A stretch of DNA of 6,390 bases from contig CP070688.1 of the NCBI GenBank assembly GCA_020353135.1, positions 2,107,191 through 2,113,580 on the forward strand. Direction: 5' to 3'. The stretch is from Chloroflexota bacterium (GTDB lineage: Bacteria; Chloroflexota; Anaerolineae; Promineifilales; Promineifilaceae). Numbering within the stretch: position 1 is the first letter of the stretch; the number at the start of each line of letters is the position of its first letter. This document shows, one piece after another, positions 1 through 5,846 of the stretch. The notes below the pieces were generated by a model, which worked only from the letters and a program-made list of their open reading frames with translations, had not been told where the DNA came from and did not search any database. The translations under genes were made by a program, and so were the position numbers.

Positions 1-255
1 GAATGTCCGTATGAAGCGATCTTCCCCGAAGAAGATGTACCTTTCGATCACGAAGCGCTACCTGGCCAGTGGATCGCCAATACCAAGGATCTGCTGCCGG
101 ATGGCCAGCCCTTCGAGGGCGAGGTTGACGGCCACGAAGTGAAACTCTTGAACGCCAAGCAGTTGGCTGGAGGCGAAGTCTTGGATCTAACCGAGGATAT
201 CGAGCCTAATTACGATTTCTTCATTTCAGGTCCAGGCTATGATGCGCTAGACTGA
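1..255 (+). CDS. 4Fe-4S ferredoxin-like protein, C-terminal fragment (5' end outside window)
   Basis: Frame 1 is open from the first base to a TGA at 253-255 and gives 84 residues. It begins E-C-P-Y-E-A-I-F-P-E-E-D-V-P, which matches the end of the second cluster motif of bacterial 7Fe/8Fe ferredoxins (a final Cys-Pro followed by x-E-A-I-F and an acidic D/E-x-V-P stretch). The Cys at visible residue 2 would be the last cluster ligand; the others lie upstream. Such proteins carry electrons in the cytoplasm between oxidoreductases. Behind the cluster is an acidic tail of about 70 residues (many D, E and G, ending Y-D-A-L-D) that I do not recognise; it is longer than in minimal ferredoxins. The gene is followed 71 nt later by a strong terminator, so it is probably the last gene of its transcript. 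The assignment rests on a short motif. Confidence 0.65.
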   Translation, partial: ECPYEAIFPEEDVPFDHEALPGQWIANTKDLLPDGQPFEGEVDGHEVKLLNAKQLAGGEVLDLTEDIEPNYDFFISGPGYDALD

Positions 256-297
256 CAACTGGCGCCTTTATTCGGCAGCAGAACAATCTACAGAACT

Positions 298-325
298 TGG
301 GGCAGGTTCTTGCCCCATTGGCAAG
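298..325 (+). other. Two small mutually exclusive hairpins in the leader before the terminator
   Basis: Positions 298-304 (TGGGGCA) can pair with 311-317 (TGCCCCA), leaving a 6-nt loop. Alternatively 309-314 (CTTGCC) can pair with 320-325 (GGCAAG) with a 5-nt loop. The two share bases 311-314 and cannot both form. A further 7-bp pairing, 270-276 (ATTCGGC) with 325-331 (GCCGAAT), would enclose the first hairpin and borrow the foot of the terminator stem. This is seen in the sequence; any regulatory role is inference. No known riboswitch consensus was recognised. Confidence 0.3.
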
Positions 326-326
326 C

Positions 327-376
327 CGAATTGGCCACGGGCATTACTCATAACGCCCGTGGCCAGTTCGTTTTTT
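327..376 (+). terminator. Strong rho-independent terminator
   Basis: Positions 327-342 pair with 355-370 over 16 base pairs. The central 11 (332-342 with 355-365) are perfect and GC-rich, and the only irregular pair is a U-G wobble (331/366). The loop is 12 nt (343-354) and the stem is followed directly by six T (371-376). The wobble would be an A-C mismatch on the opposite strand, and the T-run lies only on the right, so it works for plus-strand transcripts. It most simply ends the ferredoxin transcript. Its end is only 33 nt from the aspartase start, so it could also act as an attenuator of that gene. Confidence 0.9.
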
Positions 377-409
377 CTGCGTGGTCATGGGGCGGGTTAG
401 GAGTATATG

Positions 410-1843
410 ATGACCGACTATCGGATCGAGCAAGATTCGTTGGGCGAAATCAAGGTGCCCGGCGATGCCTACTGGGGCGCTCAAACGCAGCGCGCTATCC
501 ATAACTTCCCGATAAGTGGCTTGAAGCAATACCCGGCCTTCATCTGGGGTATGGCTATGATCAAACGGGCCGCGGCCGAGGTCAATCTTGAGTTGGGCCT
601 GTTCAAGCAGATCCAGGTTGGCGACAAGACGATCGATGGCCAGGACCTTGCCCGGGCCATTATGGACGCCGCTGACGAAGTAATTGCCGGCAAATGGAAC
701 GCGCAGTTCGTCGTCGATCCGATTCAGGCTGGCGCGGGCACCAGTCATAACATGAACGTGAACGAGGTCATCGCCAATCGAGCCAATGAGATCCTTGGCT
801 TTGGGCTTGATGCCGCCGCAAAACCGGTCCACCCCAATGACCACGTCAACATGGCCCAGTCTACCAACGATACCATTCCAACGGCAATCCGGCTGGGTTG
901 CCTCTGGCGGTTAGACGAAACCCTGGACACGCTTGGCGAGCTGGCCGATGCTCTAGATGAAAAGGCAAACGAATTCGACTCGGTCGTCAAAAGTGGACGG
1001 ACCCATCTCCAGGACGCGGTGCCGGTGCGCCTCGGCCAGGAAGTCGGCGCCTATGGGCTGTCCGTGCGCCGCAATCAGCAGAAAATCGGCGAAGCGGCGG
1101 CCGGTCTGCGACGCCTGGGCATTGGCGGCACGGCAACCGGTACCGGCCTGAACGCCCATGTAGAGTACCATCCCCGTATGGTTTCCACTCTAGCTCGCCT
1201 GACCGGCCTGGCCCTGGTGAAATCTGACAACCTTTTTGAATCAATGCAGAGTATGGGCGACATGGTTCATTTCAGCGGCGCAACGCGCACCCTGGCCCAG
1301 GATCTTACTCGCATCGCCAATGATTTTCGCCTGCTCTCATCTGGACCAAGCACCGGCCTGGATGAAATCCGGTTGCCGGCCGTGCAGCCAGGTTCGTCGA
1401 TCATGCCGGGCAAAGTTAACCCGGTATTGGCCGAGATGCTAAACATGGCCATGTTCCAGGTAATGGGCAACGACACGACCGTCCTTATGGCCGGGCAGGC
1501 CGGTCAGTTTGAACTCAATGTCATGATGCCTATCATCGGCTACAATTTGTTCCAAAGCATGGACATCGTCGTCAATGCGGTCTCGGCCTTCACCGACAAA
1601 TGCGTGCGCGGAATTCAAGCTAACCCGGAGAAAGCGGCCGGCTGGTTGGCCCGCAATGCCATCCTGGTCACTGCTTTGAATCCGGTCATCGGTTACCAGA
1701 AGGGGGCCGAAGTAGCCAAGGAAGCCATGCTTACCGGCCAGACGGTGAGAGACGTGGTGCTGAGCAAAGGTTATTTGACCCCGGAGGAGGCCGATCAACT
1801 GCTTGATGCTCGCTCGCTGACGGAGGGCGGCATTCAGGGTTAA
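410..1843 (+). CDS. aspA: Aspartate ammonia-lyase (class II fumarase/aspartase superfamily)
   Basis: A cytoplasmic enzyme of 477 residues, the normal length for this homotetrameric family; aspartases convert L-aspartate to fumarate and ammonia. The family signature GSSIMPGKVNP is intact at residues 328-338 and carries the catalytic-loop Ser329 with Lys335 and Asn337. Other substrate-site segments are present: Arg28 in QTQRAIHNFP, GAGTS at 108-112, QSTND at 150-154 and the Thr-His pair in GRTHLQDAVP at 198-199. GAGTS, QSTND, QDAVP and AGQFELNVM resemble Bacillus-type aspartases more than fumarases, which usually read GSGTQ, QSSND and QDATP. Fumarase-like TALNP and GYQKGAE near the C-terminus keep fumarate hydratase as the alternative. 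Residue 314 is Ser where both families usually have Arg (SGPR). Two ATGs lie in tandem (407, 410). AGGAG at 399-403 is 6 nt from the second but only 3 nt from the first, so 410 is preferred. A JAMM peptidase gene follows 21 nt after the stop. Confidence 0.85.
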   Translation: MTDYRIEQDSLGEIKVPGDAYWGAQTQRAIHNFPISGLKQYPAFIWGMAMIKRAAAEVNLELGLFKQIQVGDKTIDGQDLARAIMDAADEVIAGKWNAQFVVDPIQAGAGTSHNMNVNEVIANRANEILGFGLDAAAKPVHPNDHVNMAQSTNDTIPTAIRLGCLWRLDETLDTLGELADALDEKANEFDSVVKSGRTHLQDAVPVRLGQEVGAYGLSVRRNQQKIGEAAAGLRRLGIGGTATGTGLNAHVEYHPRMVSTLARLTGLALVKSDNLFESMQSMGDMVHFSGATRTLAQDLTRIANDFRLLSSGPSTGLDEIRLPAVQPGSSIMPGKVNPVLAEMLNMAMFQVMGNDTTVLMAGQAGQFELNVMMPIIGYNLFQSMDIVVNAVSAFTDKCVRGIQANPEKAAGWLARNAILVTALNPVIGYQKGAEVAKEAMLTGQTVRDVVLSKGYLTPEEADQLLDARSLTEGGIQG

Positions 1844-1864
1844 CGTTGCCGGTGCAGACACTTT

Positions 1865-2272
1865 ATGCCCAATGCGATCGAATTACCGCTGGCCTTGTAC
1901 GAGGCCATGTTGCAGCAACTGTGTAGAGCTTACCCTCTGGAGGGCTGCGGGCTCCTGGCCGGCCAGGCGGATCGAGTGCGCCGGGTATATCCTGTCAGTA
2001 ACATTCGCAAGAGTCCGGCCGCATATGAAATGGACCCGGCCGAACAATTGGCGGCAATGATCGATATGGAGGAGCGAGATTGGGAACTGTTGGCCATTTA
2101 TCATTCCCATCCTCATGGACCACAAGTGCCTTCATCGGCCGATGTGAGCCAGGCCTACTATCCAGAAGCGGCATATGTGATCGTTTCTCTAGCGGACCGG
2201 CGGCGCCCCCGCGCCCGAGCATTCACGATCATATCGGAGCAGATCGGCGAAATCCCTTTCAAGATAGTGTAA
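1865..2272 (+). CDS. JAMM/MPN+ zinc metallopeptidase (M67 family)
   Basis: The product has 135 residues, a single MPN domain and no signal peptide, so it is cytoplasmic. The full JAMM zinc site is visible: Glu26 in PLEGCGLL, then His80-x-His82-Pro, Ser90 and Asp93 in the exact H-x-H-x7-S-x2-D spacing. Members of this family hydrolyse isopeptide or peptide bonds behind ubiquitin-like or sulfur-carrier tails. The bacterial relative Mec cleaves CysO-bound cysteine, and others sit beside ThiS/MoaD-like or E1-like genes. No such partner is present here, so the substrate is unknown. The length is typical of bacterial single-domain members. The gene starts 21 nt after the aspartase stop and has no clear Shine-Dalgarno (TGCAGACA lies in the expected place), which suggests coupled or weak translation from a shared transcript. 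Family assignment is firm; the biological role is not. Confidence 0.88.
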   Translation: MPNAIELPLALYEAMLQQLCRAYPLEGCGLLAGQADRVRRVYPVSNIRKSPAAYEMDPAEQLAAMIDMEERDWELLAIYHSHPHGPQVPSSADVSQAYYPEAAYVIVSLADRRRPRARAFTIISEQIGEIPFKIV

Positions 2273-2323
2273 CTCCTTACTCATTGCCGGGTTGTACCAT
2301 ATGCCCCGGGCAGCGTTGCCAGC

Positions 2324-2329
2324 TATAAT
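2324..2329 (+). promoter_or_regulatory. Candidate -10 element (TATAAT) upstream of plsY
   Basis: A perfect TATAAT lies 24 nt before the ATG at 2354, in the gap between the JAMM gene and plsY. No good -35 sits 16-18 nt upstream (the sequence there is around CATATGCCCC), and the closest TTG-type hexamer, TTGTAC at 2292-2297, is 26 nt away. It would give a short leader of roughly 17 nt that still contains the ribosome-binding site AAGG at 2342-2345. Plausible but unproven. Confidence 0.4.
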
Positions 2330-2353
2330 TCGGGTGCGCTCAAGGTAGAAAAT

Positions 2354-3058
2354 ATGTCCAATATCTTCTATTTGCTGCTCTCGGCCGTCATTGGGTATCT
2401 GTTTGGCGCGATACCGGTTGGGTTCCTGCTGGTCAGGATTGTCAAAGGCATTGACTTACGTGAATTTGGCAGCGGCCGGACCGGCGGCACCAACTCCTTT
2501 CGCGCTGGCGGCGTGATCGTCGGCGTTTTGACCTCGATCCTGGACGTCGTCAAAGCGGCATGCGCCGTCTGGATCGTGCGGGCCCTTTTTGCCGATCAAT
2601 TACCGGCCGCCTGGTTGCCTTGGGCAGAAGTGGCCAGCGGCATCATGAGCGTCATCGGCCACAATTGGTCCATCTTCCTGGGCTTCAAAGGCGGCGCCGG
2701 TACCGGGCCCAATGTCGGCTGGGCCGGGGCCATCTGGTTGCCCATCGTGCCGGCGGCCGTCATCGTCGTCCTGGGCGTACTCATCTTCGTAGGCATCGCT
2801 TCCATAGCTTCCCTGGCTATGTCGGCCGTGATCCCCATAGCCTTTGCCCTGCTCTATCTCGCCGGCGTAGCGCCCTACGACAGCACCCTGGCCTACATGG
2901 TCGGCGGCATCATTGCCGGAGCCATCATCGCCTGGTCGCTCAGGACCAATATCAGGCGCCTGCTGCGTGGCGAAGAGCGCATTGTCGGGCCGCGGGCCAA
3001 ACGCCGCCAACGCAAGGCCGAAAAGGCGCAGAAGCACTCCTCAGATTCAGCCAGCTAA
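2354..3058 (+). CDS. plsY: Divergent PlsY-type glycerol-3-phosphate acyltransferase (membrane protein)
   Basis: A polytopic membrane protein of 234 residues, slightly longer than the usual 190-215. PlsY transfers acyl from acyl-phosphate to glycerol-3-phosphate, the first step of phospholipid synthesis. Hydrophobic stretches lie at about 5-29, 53-79, 91-110, 121-148, 149-172 and 178-195. The three family motifs can be found but are altered. Motif 1 reads GSGRTGGTNSFR (39-50; usual form GSGNxGATNxxR). Motif 2 reads GHNWSIFLGFKGGAG (102-116; usually GHxxPxFLxFKGGKG), so the second Lys is Ala115. Motif 3 reads SLRTNIRRLLRGEE (195-208; usually RHxxNIxRLxxGxE). SILDVVKA (61-68) matches the conserved LDxxKG. 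The last 25 residues form a basic, probably cytoplasmic tail. The ATG at 2354 has AAGG 8 nt upstream. Family membership is likely; acyltransferase activity is less certain because of the motif changes. Confidence 0.78.
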   Translation: MSNIFYLLLSAVIGYLFGAIPVGFLLVRIVKGIDLREFGSGRTGGTNSFRAGGVIVGVLTSILDVVKAACAVWIVRALFADQLPAAWLPWAEVASGIMSVIGHNWSIFLGFKGGAGTGPNVGWAGAIWLPIVPAAVIVVLGVLIFVGIASIASLAMSAVIPIAFALLYLAGVAPYDSTLAYMVGGIIAGAIIAWSLRTNIRRLLRGEERIVGPRAKRRQRKAEKAQKHSSDSAS

Positions 3059-3125
3059 GTCAGCGAGCTAGAATGGCTGGCTAACCCTGCAGCCTGCCCG
3101 TGCTTCTTGCCATGTCAAGTCCGCT

Positions 3126-3156
3126 CCCCGATCCCTAGCCCCCGCCTCTACCCCCC
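3126..3156 (-). other. G-tract array meeting the G-quadruplex consensus, spanning the binding-protein stop codon
   Basis: Read on the minus strand there are four G-runs: six G (3156-3151), five G (3143-3139), three G (3135-3133) and four G (3129-3126). The loops are 7, 3 and 3 nt. This fits the G3+N1-7 pattern. It lies on the coding strand of the binding-protein gene and contains its TAG (3150-3148), so the structure could also form in the mRNA. It occupies the short gap between two converging genes, where no T-run terminator is seen. Formation and function are untested. Confidence 0.45.
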
Positions 3157-5637
3157 ATTCTTCACCAACAAATCGTAATGCATCAGCCCCATGGCATCCG
3201 TCCATACGCCGTCGACGGTCGGCACTGAAACAGCCACTCTTGGCTGCTGAGTCAAATCAAGCGTCGGGAACTCCCTAGCCCATAGTTCCTGGATCTGACC
3301 ATATAATGCCAGGCGCTGGCCCTCGTCCACTTCCTGGAGCGCTTCCTGGTACAGATTCTCCATGGCCGTGTTTTCGAAATTGGAGCAGATCCGGTCGGTA
3401 TTGGTAATGAAGTACTCTATCCAGCTCATGGCGTCCAGATAAGCCGCCGGTTGACCGCTCGAGGGCCAACCAAGCAAGTAAGCGGGGTAACTACAATCCA
3501 CGCTCGAGGGCCGGAATATTTCCCAAGGCGCGCCCTCCAACGTCACTGCGATCAGCTCCGTTTCTTCCAGCTGCGCTTTGAGAGCCGTCGCATATTGCTC
3601 TTCCAGCGCTGTGTAGCGGCCGTCGTTCACATACCAGATCGTCATTTCCAGTGGATTTGCCTGGCTATAGCCCGATGCGATAAGGATCGATCTGGCCGAC
3701 TCCAGGTCCCGCGCCGGTTGGGTCGGCAGGTGGCCGGGCGTGTCGGCCGGCACCGGGCTGGTTAACGGTTTTCTAAAGCCGTCGAAGACGTCATTGGCCA
3801 ACGCCTCGCGATCGACGGCATAAGCGATCGCTTCCCTGAGCCGGGCGCTGCTCCAGGGAGCCTCGCTCTGCTCGAAGACCAGGTAGCTCTTGAAGGCCGA
3901 TGCCGTTTCCCAGCTTTCGAAGCTCGGGTCGCTTCGCAATTCTCGAATGTCGACCGGAGCGGCGCCGGTCCAGGCCAGATCAATGGCGTTATTCTCCAGG
4001 GAGCGGCGCATGCGCCCAGGATCGTCATAGAAGCGCAGCTGCACTTTCTCAAAAGAAGGCGGCTGGCCAGGCCAGGTTTCGTTGGCCGTCAGGCGCACCT
4101 GGACCCCGGACTCAAACTCAGCCACCAGATATGGTCCGATCCCGCCGCAGGCAACGCCGGCATCGCCGCCGGAATTCAGACACTCCTGGCTAAGCACCGA
4201 GAAAGGCGGTGTCGCCAGTACGCTTGGGAAGTATGAAGTCGGCTCCTGGAGAACGAACTTGACCGTCAGCGGATCGACGACCTGGACGGCATCGGCGTCG
4301 GCGAAGTTGTCCTCGTTGGCGTCTTTCAGGTATCGATTGACCTGGAAATTGCCCAGTCCTGCTGCCCGGTTGATCGAGAAGCGCACGTCTTCGGCGGTCA
4401 GCTCCCTGCCATCGGAAAAAGTCAGGCCGGGGCGCAAAGAGAAAGTGTACTCCAGCCTGTCTTCTGAGATCAGCGGCAGGTCGGTCGCCAACACTGGAAT
4501 CAGATTGTTCTGGGCATCGTAGCCCAACAAACCGCTCATGATGTTGCGCTGTACTTCCCAGCTCACCAGGTCCGGCTGCCGGTTGGCCGGATCCAGGCTG
4601 ATCAGTTCTTCGGCGATGCCGATCACAAGCTCGTCGTCCGGCGTGCCTACCAGCGACTCGCCAGCGTCGATCGGCTGATTAGCCACCAGCCATTGCTTCG
4701 TTAGTTGCTCCAGGCTACCGTCCGCGGCCGCCTGACCGATCGCCTCATTCAGCAGCGCCAGCAGAACCTGATCCTCCTCTGGCACGGCGATGCCGTAGGC
4801 CCGTTCACTTATCCAGGCCTCTTCGCCGCCTCCACCGGCTATTTTGAGTTGTTGGGGATAGTTCGCGGTGTACTCGGCCGCATCATCACTGTCGAGAATC
4901 ACCCCTTCGACCTGGCGATCGATGAGCGCCTGCAATGCTTGCGGCGGGTCCGGATAGAGTTGAAGGTCCGGTTCGCTCAGGCCAAGGATCGTTCGCGCCA
5001 CGTGTTCCCCACCCCGAAACTGTTGCGCCCCAATGGGAATACCGGCGACCACACTATGATAATCCAGAAGCTCACTCTCATTGGCCCGCACTACCAGTAC
5101 CTGGCCCACCTTCAAGTAAGGGTCCGTGTAGACCAGGCCTTCTTGCGGCAGTTCCGGTATCTCCAGCGCTGACATGGCCGTACTGAATTCGCCATTGGCC
5201 ACGCTTTCCAGAAGCCCATTAAAACGCGTCACCACGAACTCATAGTTGAAGCCCCCGGCCTCGGCCAGCCGAGCCATCACTTCGGGATCGAAGCCGACGA
5301 CATTACCAAAGGGATCGACATCGCCAAAATCCTGAAATCGCGAAGGTGCATCGGTAGCGACCGTGATGAAGCTTATGTCCTCGACGACCTCCCCCGCGCC
5401 GCCGGCATCCTCTATGGCCAACGTACTGGTGGGCGATGGGGCCGGTCGAGGCGTCGCCGCTCCAGAGTCGTCGCCTCCACAGCCTGCGATGATCAGGGAC
5501 AGCGCCAGAAAGGCGAAAATCGCCAACGAGCGGCGGCCGCTGACCAGCAGATTTTGAAATTGGTGATCGCCAGGCAATTCTCTCATCGCGTCTTCTACAC
5601 CCAGGGCCAGGCGGAAAACAACTCGTACAGACGACAC
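3148..5637 (-). CDS. Two-headed ABC solute-binding lipoprotein: family 3 (amino acid) domain fused to family 5 (peptide) domain
   Basis: A chain of 829 residues counted from the GTG at 5637. A basic segment SGRRS and a hydrophobic run (38-50) lead to the lipobox I-I-A-G-C with Cys53, so the protein should be a membrane-anchored extracytoplasmic lipoprotein. A Ser/Pro/Thr/Gly linker (54-86) follows. Residues about 88-318 resemble a family 3 (PBPb, polar amino acid) domain: GFDPEVMARLAE at 115-126, YTDPYLKVGQVLVV at 170-183 and a C-terminal DGSLEQLTKQWL helix. Residues about 336-829 are a family 5 (DppA/OppA-like) domain with the typical YTFSLRPGLTFSDG...LTAEDVRFS segment at 397-421. Either domain alone would be a complete binding protein. 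No permease or ATPase gene for it adjoins. AGGA 6 nt upstream supports the GTG start; an ATG at 5586 with weaker AGAAG is the alternative and keeps the signal peptide. Its 3' end converges on plsY. Confidence 0.85.
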   Translation of the reverse strand: MSSVRVVFRLALGVEDAMRELPGDHQFQNLLVSGRRSLAIFAFLALSLIIAGCGGDDSGAATPRPAPSPTSTLAIEDAGGAGEVVEDISFITVATDAPSRFQDFGDVDPFGNVVGFDPEVMARLAEAGGFNYEFVVTRFNGLLESVANGEFSTAMSALEIPELPQEGLVYTDPYLKVGQVLVVRANESELLDYHSVVAGIPIGAQQFRGGEHVARTILGLSEPDLQLYPDPPQALQALIDRQVEGVILDSDDAAEYTANYPQQLKIAGGGGEEAWISERAYGIAVPEEDQVLLALLNEAIGQAAADGSLEQLTKQWLVANQPIDAGESLVGTPDDELVIGIAEELISLDPANRQPDLVSWEVQRNIMSGLLGYDAQNNLIPVLATDLPLISEDRLEYTFSLRPGLTFSDGRELTAEDVRFSINRAAGLGNFQVNRYLKDANEDNFADADAVQVVDPLTVKFVLQEPTSYFPSVLATPPFSVLSQECLNSGGDAGVACGGIGPYLVAEFESGVQVRLTANETWPGQPPSFEKVQLRFYDDPGRMRRSLENNAIDLAWTGAAPVDIRELRSDPSFESWETASAFKSYLVFEQSEAPWSSARLREAIAYAVDREALANDVFDGFRKPLTSPVPADTPGHLPTQPARDLESARSILIASGYSQANPLEMTIWYVNDGRYTALEEQYATALKAQLEETELIAVTLEGAPWEIFRPSSVDCSYPAYLLGWPSSGQPAAYLDAMSWIEYFITNTDRICSNFENTAMENLYQEALQEVDEGQRLALYGQIQELWAREFPTLDLTQQPRVAVSVPTVDGVWTDAMGLMHYDLLVKNGG

Positions 5638-5690
5638 AAGCGTTCCTATCCCTCAGATCCTGGAAATCCGCGTCCCATTCTCCGAGGGGG

Positions 5691-5718
5691 AGTATAGCAA
5701 CGTGGTAGAGCCGGGCAA
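5691..5718 (-). promoter_or_regulatory. Sigma-70-type promoter for the binding-protein gene
   Basis: On the minus strand TTGCCC (5718-5713) is followed after 16 nt by TATACT (5696-5691), which is preceded by TGC to form an extended -10. Transcription would start near 5684, about 47 nt before the GTG start at 5637 and 98 nt before the alternative ATG at 5586. The -10 is strong and the -35 matches the first three consensus bases. This separates the binding protein from the livF/cyclodeaminase transcript upstream. Confidence 0.55.
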
Positions 5719-5767
5719 GAGCAGGGCGTCTGAAGACTAATGGCCCTCTAAGTGGTGAAAAACCGCT

Positions 5768-5806
5768 TTCCCGGGAACTTGTTGACAATCCGGTCTGGGA
5801 AACAAG
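5768..5806. repeat. Palindrome TTCCCGGGAA and adjacent inverted repeat CTTGTT/AACAAG
   Basis: A perfect 10-bp palindrome lies at 5768-5777. It abuts an inverted repeat whose arms are CTTGTT (5778-5783) and AACAAG (5801-5806) with a 17-nt centre. Both lie between the cyclodeaminase remnant and the binding-protein promoter, some 50-90 bp upstream of its -35. They could be operator half-sites, but short palindromes are common by chance in GC-rich DNA. Apart from these, the 5719-5846 stretch shows nothing I can name. Confidence 0.2.
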
Positions 5807-5846
5807 CCGGTAAGTGTCGAGGAAAATCGCGCGGCAGTATGGAAGG

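Noticed and set aside
344..844. 166-codon open frame on the minus strand
   Set aside because: It lies wholly antisense to the aspartase, which has complete family motifs. Its product shows no recognisable domain and it is explained by codon bias of GC-rich DNA.
3049..3082. Hairpin AGCCAGC/GCTGGCT overlapping the plsY stop as a terminator
   Set aside because: The stem is only 7-9 pairs with an 18-nt loop and no T-run follows on either strand.
4705..5172. 155-codon open frame on the plus strand
   Set aside because: It is antisense to the family 3 domain of the binding protein and has no convincing ribosome-binding site or motif.
5758..5777. Minus-strand terminator for the cyclodeaminase remnant (TTCCCGGGAA then GCGGTTTTT)
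   Set aside because: The palindrome has no loop and the T-run is short and separated from it by GCGG, so it does not form a standard intrinsic terminator.
5782..5810. Perfect TTGACA (5782-5787) as a plus-strand promoter
   Set aside because: No -10-like hexamer lies 16-18 nt downstream (AGCCGG region), and no plus-strand gene follows.
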